A stretch of 6,078 nt of DNA from Acidocella sp. (GTDB taxonomy: Bacteria; Pseudomonadota; Alphaproteobacteria; Acetobacterales; Acetobacteraceae): assembly GCA_029077775.1 (NCBI GenBank), contig JAQNCU010000190.1, positions 1 through 6,078 on the forward strand. Direction: 5' to 3'. Below, piece after piece: positions 1 to 5,862 of the stretch. The notes under the pieces are model-generated. The model was not told the origin of the DNA and did no database searches. It saw only the letters and a list, made by a program, of their open reading frames with translations. A program made the position numbers and the translations under genes. Numbering within the stretch: the stretch's first letter is position 1; each line of letters opens with the position of its first letter.

Positions 1-1406
1 ACGCCCCCAACACAGTAATTATACCAGGTATGCCACTGCGCCGGTGCGGCTTTGGCGGCGGCCTGGATAATGCCGAGCTGCTGCAAAAGCGCTGGGCTGG
101 GTGCCTGATGCGCGGCCATGGCCTGGTGAAGCAGACCGAGGAAATACGGCGCCTCGACCAATGGCGTGACGGAGCCGATCACGACCGGCAGGCTGAGGAA
201 GGTGATGGTCACGACAATCCGGATGATCCAACCCCACACCGCAAGCCCGGTGGCGGTCAGCGCCGGGTTATGCGCCTCAACCGTTTCCGTAAAGCTCGCC
301 ATCCAGGTCGTATAGGCAAAGCCTGTGAAAATGCTGATGCCGGAGGTGAAGACCACGAGCATGGTGTAGCTGGGATGTGTTCCCGCCAGAGATGAATAGC
401 CCAGCATCATGACAATGCCGCCAATGCCGCCACCCAGCATAAAGGGTTTGCGTACGCGGAATTTGTCAGACAGCACACCGGCGGCGATAAGGGCGACAGC
501 ATTGGTGCCCCAGGCCCAGTTGGCGACCGAATTGGCCTCCGCCACCGAATAGCCGAACACGGTGATGAGATAGATCACGCCGAAGCCAACAGCGGTGAAA
601 TAATACAGCAATAACAGCGACACGCCGAGTGCCGAGGCAAGAACATCCACATGCATCATCTGCCGCCACGGGTTGCGCAATGAGGCCTCGATATCAAGCC
701 CCTTGGCGCGCGCCTCAACCAGCACGCGGTCACGCTCTGAGACCATGATCTGGTCGCGAAGTGCCGGTGCGAGTTCCCGCAAGGCGAACAGCGCGATCAC
801 GAAAATGACCATGCCGATGCCACCGCAAATGTAAAACTGGCTTTGCCACGTACCAAACATCGGCAACGTGAGTGTTGTCACCGCGCTGACCATCAGGCTG
901 CCCAGCACGGGCCCGACCGTCCAGAACCCCATGGCGGTGGCGCGGCCGACCTGGGGCGAGAAATCGCGGATGAGCGCGGGCGTGGCCACCAGGATAATGC
1001 CCTCAACGAACGCCACCGTGCCATAGACCAGACCGTATTGCAGTTCGCTATGCACATTCGGCGTGATGAAAAACGTGAGCACGCCGACCACGCCGAGCCC
1101 GATAACGACAAGATTGGCGCGGCCCATGCGGTCTGTCAGCCCGGCGAGGAGCGAGGCGAAAGCCCCCGCGAGGTTGCCTAAAGCCAGGATCATCACGAAA
1201 TACGGGAAGGGCATTTGCAACTGCCCCAAAATCAGCGGGGCGACACCGCCGCCGACATAAAGCTCGTAATACAAAGCCACGGTGATGGCGACGACGAGGC
1301 CAAGCTGGAAGCGGCGCGCCCCGATGGCGGGGTAATGCGCCAGTTCCCGATGCAACATGGAATTGCCGCCGCCGGGCAGAGCCGGCATGACGCTTTGCGA
1401 TGACAT
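1..1406 (-). CDS. MFS transporter, C-terminal end outside the window
   Basis: This is a polytopic inner-membrane transporter of the major facilitator superfamily. The frame is open from the ATG at 1404-1406 to the left edge (468 codons, no stop), so the gene is partial. I count eleven hydrophobic segments, near residues 35-60, 70-90, 99-116, 123-145, 156-181, 191-209, 255-284, 291-312, 321-341, 348-371 and 383-413. The twelfth should lie past the edge. The MFS signature loop after segment 2 is GLTDRMGR (89-96), with a related loop GVLSDKFRVRK (310-320) in the second half. A hydrophilic central loop spans about 210-254. A long loop of about 50 residues follows segment 11. The conserved-looking stretches ATPALIRDFSPQ (141-152) and TWMASFTETVEAHNP (367-381) match, from memory, an MFS group common in alphaproteobacteria and actinobacteria. 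The substrate is unknown and I do not propose one. The start is supported by GGAGG at 1414-1418, 7 nt upstream. The gene follows pssA on the same strand but appears to have its own promoter. Confidence 0.93.
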   Translation of the reverse strand, partial: MSSQSVMPALPGGGNSMLHRELAHYPAIGARRFQLGLVVAITVALYYELYVGGGVAPLILGQLQMPFPYFVMILALGNLAGAFASLLAGLTDRMGRANLVVIGLGVVGVLTFFITPNVHSELQYGLVYGTVAFVEGIILVATPALIRDFSPQVGRATAMGFWTVGPVLGSLMVSAVTTLTLPMFGTWQSQFYICGGIGMVIFVIALFALRELAPALRDQIMVSERDRVLVEARAKGLDIEASLRNPWRQMMHVDVLASALGVSLLLLYYFTAVGFGVIYLITVFGYSVAEANSVANWAWGTNAVALIAAGVLSDKFRVRKPFMLGGGIGGIVMMLGYSSLAGTHPSYTMLVVFTSGISIFTGFAYTTWMASFTETVEAHNPALTATGLAVWGWIIRIVVTITFLSLPVVIGSVTPLVEAPYFLGLLHQAMAAHQAPSPALLQQLGIIQAAAKAAPAQWHTWYNYCVGG

Positions 1407-1413
1407 TTATGTT

Positions 1414-1474
1414 CCTCCGAATTATTTCTTTTTTGGACGCAGGGAGGATAGGGCGGCATTTCCGCTTACGTCAA
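1414..1474 (-). promoter_or_regulatory. Candidate sigma-70 promoter and Shine-Dalgarno for the MFS gene
   Basis: On the minus strand a -35-like TTGACG (1469-1474) and a -10-like TATCCT (1445-1450) are separated by 18 nt. They match the consensus at 5/6 and 4/6 positions. Transcription would begin near 1438, giving a leader of about 30 nt. That leader is A-rich and carries the strong ribosome binding site GGAGG (1414-1418), 7 nt before the ATG. The site lies in the 102-bp gap after pssA, so the transporter is probably transcribed independently, although read-through from pssA is possible. The promoter was called by eye. The ribosome binding site is the firmer part. Confidence 0.5.
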
Positions 1475-1508
1475 CCGCAATGAAATTGCTGCGTGTGCGA
1501 AGGCCGGT

Positions 1509-2324
1509 TCAGGAATCCGGCAGGGTGGCGCGGCGGCTTTGCGCTTCGGCGGCAAGGCGGCGATAGCTGCGCAGGCTGAACGGCAACATAGCGATATAGG
1601 TGATGTCCAGCAGCGCGCCCGCGGCATAGGGGTCGGCCAGCAGAATGGCGGCGAACACCACAACACCCAGCAACAACGGCAATGTGCTGGCGGCGGGGAT
1701 CTTGAAATTCTTGAAGCTCCACACCGGCAGGGTGGACACCAGCAACAACGCCACCACAACCAGCACGGCCCCCGGAAAAATCGGATAGCCCACGGCCTCG
1801 CGCAACCAGGAGGTATGGAGCTTGTCAGCCTCCAGACCAATAAACAGCGGAAACAGCGCAAGGCCCGCGCCGGCGGGGGCGGGTACGCCTGTGAAAAAAT
1901 TATACGCAAAAGCCGCTTTCGGTGCGCTATCCAATGCCGCGTTGAACCGCGCGAGGCGCAGGGCCATGGCCGAGGCATACATCAGCGGCGGCAGAAACCC
2001 GATGGCCCCCCAGGGCTCCAGCGACCACATATAGATCAACAAGGCCGGGGCAATGCCAAAGCAGAGAAAATCGGCGAGGCTGTCGAATTCAGCGCCAAAG
2101 CGCGATGTCGCCTTGAGCAACCGCGCAAGGCGGCCATCCACGCCGTCGATCACTGCCGAGACCGCAATGGCGATCACCGCATCGCCGTATTTGCCATCCA
2201 GGCCCAGCCGGATGGAGGATAAACCGATGCACAAACCAAGCAACGTCATCAGGTTCGGCAGAATTCGGTTGAAACTTTGCCCGGTCAGCCGCGTGCGTCG
2301 GGGCGGGCGACGAACCTGGCTCAT
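1509..2324 (-). CDS. pssA: CDP-diacylglycerol--serine O-phosphatidyltransferase
   Basis: This integral inner-membrane enzyme condenses CDP-diacylglycerol with L-serine to give phosphatidylserine and CMP, the first committed step to phosphatidylethanolamine. The 271-residue protein carries the complete CDP-alcohol phosphotransferase motif: D60, D63-G64, A67-R68, G77, D81 and D85, with the expected spacing. The four aspartates are the metal-binding and catalytic residues of this family. Downstream, ALRLARFN (121-128) and FTGVPAP (144-150) are typical of type II (Bacillus-like, membrane-embedded) PssA rather than the soluble E. coli type. A basic N-terminus (MSQVRRPPRRTR) precedes about seven or eight hydrophobic segments, and the C-terminal tail is basic (LRSYRRLAAEAQSRR). 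The start codon overlaps the psd stop in an ATGA (2321-2324) with no clear Shine-Dalgarno, so translation is probably coupled to psd. The downstream operon partner psd uses the product as its substrate. The length is normal for the family. Confidence 0.95.
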   Translation of the reverse strand: MSQVRRPPRRTRLTGQSFNRILPNLMTLLGLCIGLSSIRLGLDGKYGDAVIAIAVSAVIDGVDGRLARLLKATSRFGAEFDSLADFLCFGIAPALLIYMWSLEPWGAIGFLPPLMYASAMALRLARFNAALDSAPKAAFAYNFFTGVPAPAGAGLALFPLFIGLEADKLHTSWLREAVGYPIFPGAVLVVVALLLVSTLPVWSFKNFKIPAASTLPLLLGVVVFAAILLADPYAAGALLDITYIAMLPFSLRSYRRLAAEAQSRRATLPDS

Positions 2325-3019
2325 ACCGTTCGGATCACCGCGGCCGGTATGGGGGGCACCTCGGCGATCACAGTCTCGCCACCGATCATGCGCTGGCCGA
2401 TGGCGACCAGCGGCGTGGCCCCTTCGGGCAGATATAAATCCGTCCGGCTGCCAAAGCGGATAATGCCAAAACGCTGGCCCGCTGCCAGCACCTCGCCCTC
2501 CACGGCATCACAGATGATCCGCCTTGCGATCAACCCGGCAATCTGCACCACCGCGATGTCGGTGCCATCAGCCAGCGTGATGGCAAGCGCGTTGCGCTCA
2601 TTATCGTCTGAGGCTTTGTCGTCGGCGGCATTCAGGAATTTGCCGGGATGATAGGCGATTTTGCGCACTGTACCGGCGATCGGCATGCGGTTGACATGCA
2701 CATCCAGCACCGAGAGGAAAATCGCCACACGCGGACGGGGGGTCAGACCCAGCCCAAGCTCGGCGGGCGGAATGGCGGGCTCCAAGGCAACCACCAGCCC
2801 ATCCGCCGGGGCGAGGAAGACATTGGCGCGCGGTGGCGCCACCCGCTCGGGGTCGCGAAAAAAATACAAGCAAAACAGGGTAAATAATAACCCCAACCAG
2901 GCGAGACTATGCCAGACCAACAGCCCGAGTACGGCCACCGCGATGCCGCCCAGAATAAACGGGTACCCGGCTTTATGCGGCGGTGCCAGAACCGATTTTA
3001 TGCTCTCAAGAATGTCCAT
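2321..3019 (-). CDS. psd: Phosphatidylserine decarboxylase proenzyme
   Basis: This enzyme converts phosphatidylserine to phosphatidylethanolamine and CO2 at the inner membrane. It is a pyruvoyl enzyme made as a proenzyme that cuts itself. The 232-residue length fits the short class of bacterial Psd. Near the N-terminus (about 19-55) lies a hydrophobic hairpin that would anchor it, followed by the family motif FFRDPER (53-59). PADG (71-74) supplies the expected catalytic Asp73 and DVHVNR (106-111) supplies His108. RFGSRTDLYLP (188-198) is the self-cleavage site: cutting between Gly190 and Ser191 gives a beta chain of about 190 residues and an alpha chain of about 42 residues starting with the pyruvoyl group. 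All expected key residues are present. The ATG is 3 nt after the LysM gene stop, and an AAGGG (3027-3031) inside the last codons of that gene sits 7 nt upstream. The psd stop overlaps the pssA start, so the two enzymes of the pathway are co-expressed. Confidence 0.96.
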   Translation of the reverse strand: MDILESIKSVLAPPHKAGYPFILGGIAVAVLGLLVWHSLAWLGLLFTLFCLYFFRDPERVAPPRANVFLAPADGLVVALEPAIPPAELGLGLTPRPRVAIFLSVLDVHVNRMPIAGTVRKIAYHPGKFLNAADDKASDDNERNALAITLADGTDIAVVQIAGLIARRIICDAVEGEVLAAGQRFGIIRFGSRTDLYLPEGATPLVAIGQRMIGGETVIAEVPPIPAAVIRTV

Positions 3020-3022
3020 GGC

Positions 3023-3943
3023 TCAGCCCTTCGGTTTGGGCAGCGCGAAGGCTTGCCCGGGATAGATCAGGTTGGGGTTACGGATCTGGTTGGCGTTGGC
3101 ATTATAGATCAACGTGTAGAGATTACCCTGGCCGTACACATGGCGGGATATCACCCACAGATTATCGCCTGGTGTGATCACGATATGCCCCGCGGCCAGC
3201 GCGTTGGGCAGGGTCTCCAGCGCGAAGGGTGCGGAAACCGGCGGCAGCACACTGCCATTCGCATTGACCGCGTTGAGCGTGATGGTGCCGCCCGCTTTGG
3301 GTACCGTGCCGGTCAGGGTCCAGCGTCCATCCGCGCCAGCCGTAACGTCGCCGATCTTAGCCCCGTTCAGGCTGAGCTTGATCTTCGCCCCGGCCGGGCC
3401 TGTGCCAGAAAAAATCGCGTGGCCGTTGGCATCGTAATCGACCGTGCCCATGCCGAGCGTGCCAGGGCGTGGCCCCTGGCCGGAGAGCACTGTGCTGCCA
3501 TTTGGCCCTGAGAGCACAGCCAGCGCCTGCCCGGTGCCTGCGGGCACGTCGATCGAGGCGGTGGCATCCCCTGGAACAACAGTACCATTGGGCAGAGTCT
3601 CTGAAAGCGTGATCGCCTGCGCGCCCGGTGCCAGGGGGCTGGCGGGCAGAAGCACAAAGGCACCTTGTGCATCGGCGGTGGCAGTGCCGATGACCTTGTC
3701 GCCGCTCTTGATGGTCACAATGGCCCCAGGTGCGGCGCGCCCGGCCAACACCGTGTTGCCTTGCGCATCCACCCGCACGACGTCAAAAACCGGCTTTTGC
3801 GGGCCTGAAGCCGCAACAGGCGCGGCAGGGGCTGGCGGCGGGGCCGGTGCGTGTTCACTAAAATAGATCACCGCACCGACGGCGAGCACCGCAACCACGA
3901 CCAGGGCGCCGATGCCGCCGTATTTTTTCGCTGTATCCGCCAT
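3023..3943 (-). CDS. Single-pass envelope protein with Ig-like repeats and C-terminal LysM domain
   Basis: This is a predicted inner-membrane-anchored periplasmic protein that binds peptidoglycan. Numbered from the ATG at 3943 (306 residues), it has a short cytoplasmic head (MADTAKK), one transmembrane helix (about 8-29), an Ala/Pro-rich linker (about 32-45), two similar Ig-like beta-sandwich modules (about 53-132 and 167-242), and a LysM domain (about 253-301, with ITPGDNLWVISRHVYG and NPNLIYPGQ). LysM domains bind N-acetylglucosamine-containing glycans. Proteins of this design are widespread in alphaproteobacteria, but I know of no assigned function. The frame also offers an ATG at 3964. 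I chose 3943 because AGGGA (3951-3955) is 7 nt upstream, and the seven extra residues (MTGRDIL) lie before the natural start with no Shine-Dalgarno of their own. It is the first gene of the operon with psd and pssA. It could be a scaffold or cell-wall-linked factor, but that is inference. Confidence 0.92.
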   Translation of the reverse strand: MADTAKKYGGIGALVVVAVLAVGAVIYFSEHAPAPPPAPAAPVAASGPQKPVFDVVRVDAQGNTVLAGRAAPGAIVTIKSGDKVIGTATADAQGAFVLLPASPLAPGAQAITLSETLPNGTVVPGDATASIDVPAGTGQALAVLSGPNGSTVLSGQGPRPGTLGMGTVDYDANGHAIFSGTGPAGAKIKLSLNGAKIGDVTAGADGRWTLTGTVPKAGGTITLNAVNANGSVLPPVSAPFALETLPNALAAGHIVITPGDNLWVISRHVYGQGNLYTLIYNANANQIRNPNLIYPGQAFALPKPKG

Positions 3944-4083
3944 CAAAATATCCCTGCCTGTCATGAGCGTATCAAATGCTTGAAATATCGGCGGCGGACG
4001 GGAGTCGACCGCGCCTTAACCAGTCTGTAGGTATAAACCTGTCACCTTTTGGCACACACTGGCAGCGAGGCAAAACCGGGATT
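3944..4083. promoter_or_regulatory. Divergent intergenic region between the LysM operon and the LOG gene
   Basis: This 140-bp stretch must hold the promoters for both directions. For the minus strand there is TTGATA (3970-3975) and GATATT (3947-3952) with a 17-nt spacer, matching consensus at 5/6 and 4/6 positions. It would start transcription at or very near the chosen ATG, so either the message is nearly leaderless or the true promoter is elsewhere. For the plus strand a TATAAA (4032-4037) is a good -10 match, but no convincing -35 lies at the right distance. It overlaps a short inverted repeat, AGGT (4029-4032) and ACCT (4037-4040). If used, transcription would start near 4044. All of these are visual calls and remain weak. 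No terminator or riboswitch was recognised. Confidence 0.35.
3951..3955 (-). promoter_or_regulatory. Ribosome binding site deciding the LysM protein start
   Basis: AGGGA on the minus strand lies 7 nt upstream of the ATG at 3941-3943. The alternative in-frame ATG at 3962-3964 has no purine-rich element at a suitable distance. This favours the shorter, 306-residue protein. Confidence 0.65.
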
Positions 4084-4653
4084 ATGGCTAGCTACTCCGT
4101 GACTATTTTCTGCGGTTCCTCTCCGGGTGCCGACCCCTTATACGTACAAGGTGCCGCCGACCTGGGGGCGGGGTTGGCCGAGGCTGGCATGAGCCTGGTT
4201 TTCGGCGGCGGCAATGTCGGGCTGATGGGCGTGGTCGCCGGGTCCGCGTTGCGGGCGGGCGCCCATGTAACCGGCATCATCCCTGATTTTTTGCGTCAAC
4301 GGGAGGTCGAGTTTCCTGGCCTGTCCGAACTTATCGTGACCGATTCCATGCACACCCGAAAGCGCCGCCTGTTCGCGCTGGGTGATGCCTTCGTGGTGCT
4401 GCCGGGCGGGCTCGGGACCTTCGATGAAACTTTCGAGATTATGACATGGAAGCAGTTGGGGCGGCACGATAAGCCGATCATCCTGGTGGATCTTCTGGGT
4501 TGGGCGCAGCCTTTCGTGGCGTTGATCACGCATACCGTGGCCCAGGGTTTCGCCCGGCCCTCCGCCGCCGCATTATTCGAGGTGCAACCCGATATCCCGT
4601 CCGTCCTCGCCCGGCTGGCGGCGTTGCGCGGCACATCAGATTGCGGCCGGTAA
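4084..4653 (+). CDS. LOG-family (TIGR00730) Rossmann-fold nucleotide hydrolase
   Basis: This is a cytoplasmic protein of the LOG family (cytokinin riboside 5'-monophosphate phosphoribohydrolase type). Characterised members cut nucleoside 5'-monophosphates to free base and ribose 5-phosphate; in bacteria the physiological substrate is often unclear. The 189-residue length is normal. From the start at 4084, the N-terminal strand and loop VTIFCGSSPG (6-15) and the glycine-rich VFGGGNVGLMG (39-49) form the nucleotide-binding fold. MHTRKR (89-94) supplies the expected catalytic Arg92, and PGGLGTFDE (107-115) is the family signature with Glu115. The frame extends upstream to an ATG at 3976, adding 36 residues. 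I reject that extension because family members begin just before the VTIFCGSS strand and the added sequence shows no domain. The Shine-Dalgarno is weak for either start (GGG at 4078-4080). It is divergent from the LysM operon and convergent with the DUF1501 gene, so it is probably monocistronic. Confidence 0.92.
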   Translation: MASYSVTIFCGSSPGADPLYVQGAADLGAGLAEAGMSLVFGGGNVGLMGVVAGSALRAGAHVTGIIPDFLRQREVEFPGLSELIVTDSMHTRKRRLFALGDAFVVLPGGLGTFDETFEIMTWKQLGRHDKPIILVDLLGWAQPFVALITHTVAQGFARPSAAALFEVQPDIPSVLARLAALRGTSDCGR

Positions 4654-4654
4654 A

Positions 4655-5860
4655 CTAAACCCGCACCACATTGGCCATTGGTGCCGCCTGCCCACTGCCC
4701 GGGAATATCCGCGCCAGGGCGGCATCTGAAAATCCGAATTGCGCCACCAGCGCGCCCTTCGCCACCGCGCGGATATCCTGGGTGGGGGCAAGGTCCCGCG
4801 CCTCAAAAAGCTGCCCGGTGGATAGACCCGGCCAGGTGCCCGCAACACGCCCACCCGCCACCCGGCCGCCCAGGAGCATGGCCATGGTGGCGGTCCCATG
4901 GTCGGTGCCATTGGTGCCATTCATCGCCGCCGTCCGCCCGAACTCGGTCATCACCATAACCAGCGTATCCTGCCAGGCCGGGCCGAGCGATGCGCGCAGG
5001 CTGGTCAGCCCGGCATCCAGCCCTGATAATGGCCGCTTCAGGCCGTCAATCTGGTTGCCATGGGTGTCCCAGCCTTCAAGCTGGAAGGCCGCGATCCGGG
5101 GGCCATCCGCCGCCGCGAGCAATAGCCCCACCTGGGATGCAAGCGGTGCGAACCCGCCGCCGCGGCGGTTTGAATCTCCGGGGGCCATCGGCGCATCGTC
5201 GCTCATCACAGATTGATCGAAGCTGTTGGCCCGCGATGCTTCCGCCAGAGCCGGGCCGATGATCCGGTCGGCGGCGTTGAGCGCCATGACCCTTGCCAGC
5301 AGATCAGGCGGCGGCGTGCCGAGATGATCCGGCGCGTAGGCACCCACCGGTATGGCCCCCTGTAACAGCAAAGGCGTGCCAAGCCCGGCGGCCAGCCCCG
5401 CCAAAGCCGGGCCGTGGCGGCGCGGCAATTCCGCCAGCACCCGGTTCAGCCAGCCGGAGGTTATGCCCTCGTTCTCGGTTTCCGTGCCGAGCTGCAGCAG
5501 ATCCTGCGCCTCGAAATGGCTGCGGGTGCGGTACGGGCCAGCGACCGCATGTACCGGCAAAACCTGCCCGGCCTGATACAGCGCGTAAATCCCGGGCATG
5601 GCGGGGTTGAGGCCATAGAACCCGCCAAGGTCGAACATGCCGCCTGGTTGCCCAGGGGCTGGCGGGATCAAACCCGGGCGGAGATTGGTCAAATTGGCAT
5701 CGCCATACGGTACCACGGCGGACATGCCATCGAGCGCGCCACGCAGCAACACCACCACGAGCCGCTTTTGTCCCGGCGCGTCGGCCAGAGCGAATTTCCC
5801 CCGCGCCCCGAAGCCGAGGGCCGAAAGCCCCATCAAGGTGGTCCGGCGCGTTAGTAACAT
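4655..5860 (-). CDS. DUF1501 family exported protein
   Basis: This is a predicted Tat-exported protein of the DUF1501 family, whose fold is related to the alkaline phosphatase/sulfatase superfamily; no reaction is established. Numbered from the ATG at 5860 (401 residues, usual length), the N-terminus has a twin-arginine motif TRRTTLM (4-10), a short hydrophobic stretch, and a possible signal peptidase site after Ala-Asp-Ala near residue 28. Family motifs follow in order: VVLLRGALDGMSAVVPYGD (36-54), HFEAQD (115-120), GWDTHG (263-268), TEFGRT (305-310) and NGTNGTDHG (314-322). The Asp/His-rich motifs are the likely metal or active-site residues by analogy with the superfamily. An in-frame ATG at 5866 would overlap the upstream stop as ATGA. 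I prefer 5860 because AGGAG (5867-5871) sits 6 nt upstream of it but abuts the other ATG. The gene follows the DUF1800 gene directly and is surely co-transcribed with it. The pairing of these two families is well known, but its role is not. Confidence 0.93.
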   Translation of the reverse strand: MLLTRRTTLMGLSALGFGARGKFALADAPGQKRLVVVLLRGALDGMSAVVPYGDANLTNLRPGLIPPAPGQPGGMFDLGGFYGLNPAMPGIYALYQAGQVLPVHAVAGPYRTRSHFEAQDLLQLGTETENEGITSGWLNRVLAELPRRHGPALAGLAAGLGTPLLLQGAIPVGAYAPDHLGTPPPDLLARVMALNAADRIIGPALAEASRANSFDQSVMSDDAPMAPGDSNRRGGGFAPLASQVGLLLAAADGPRIAAFQLEGWDTHGNQIDGLKRPLSGLDAGLTSLRASLGPAWQDTLVMVMTEFGRTAAMNGTNGTDHGTATMAMLLGGRVAGGRVAGTWPGLSTGQLFEARDLAPTQDIRAVAKGALVAQFGFSDAALARIFPGSGQAAPMANVVRV

Positions 5861-5862
5861 GC

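Noticed and set aside
30..1260. Several short frames on both strands within 1-1406
   Set aside because: All are overlaid by one continuous minus-strand MFS frame with no internal stop. It lacks an in-window stop only because it leaves the window.
1477..1489. Perfect 5-bp inverted repeat with a 3-nt loop after pssA, considered as a terminator
   Set aside because: The stem is short and AT-containing, with no T-run on the minus strand after it, and it adjoins the -35 element of the MFS promoter. Too weak to call.
1539..2222. A 227-codon open frame on the plus strand opposite pssA
   Set aside because: It lies antisense to a gene with complete catalytic motifs. Its translation is rich in Arg, Gln, His and Gly with no domain, as expected for a shadow frame in GC-rich DNA.
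2909..3511. A 200-codon plus-strand frame across the psd/LysM junction
   Set aside because: It is antisense to two well-supported genes, has low-complexity basic composition and no recognisable motif.
4138..4533. A 131-codon minus-strand frame opposite the LOG gene
   Set aside because: The plus-strand frame carries the PGGxGT signature and the catalytic Arg and Glu; the antisense product resembles nothing I recognise.
4820..4865. Short GRVAG repeat in the DUF1501 protein
   Set aside because: A glycine-rich loop followed by a WPGL-type motif is ordinary for this family. Two five-residue copies do not indicate a repeat expansion.
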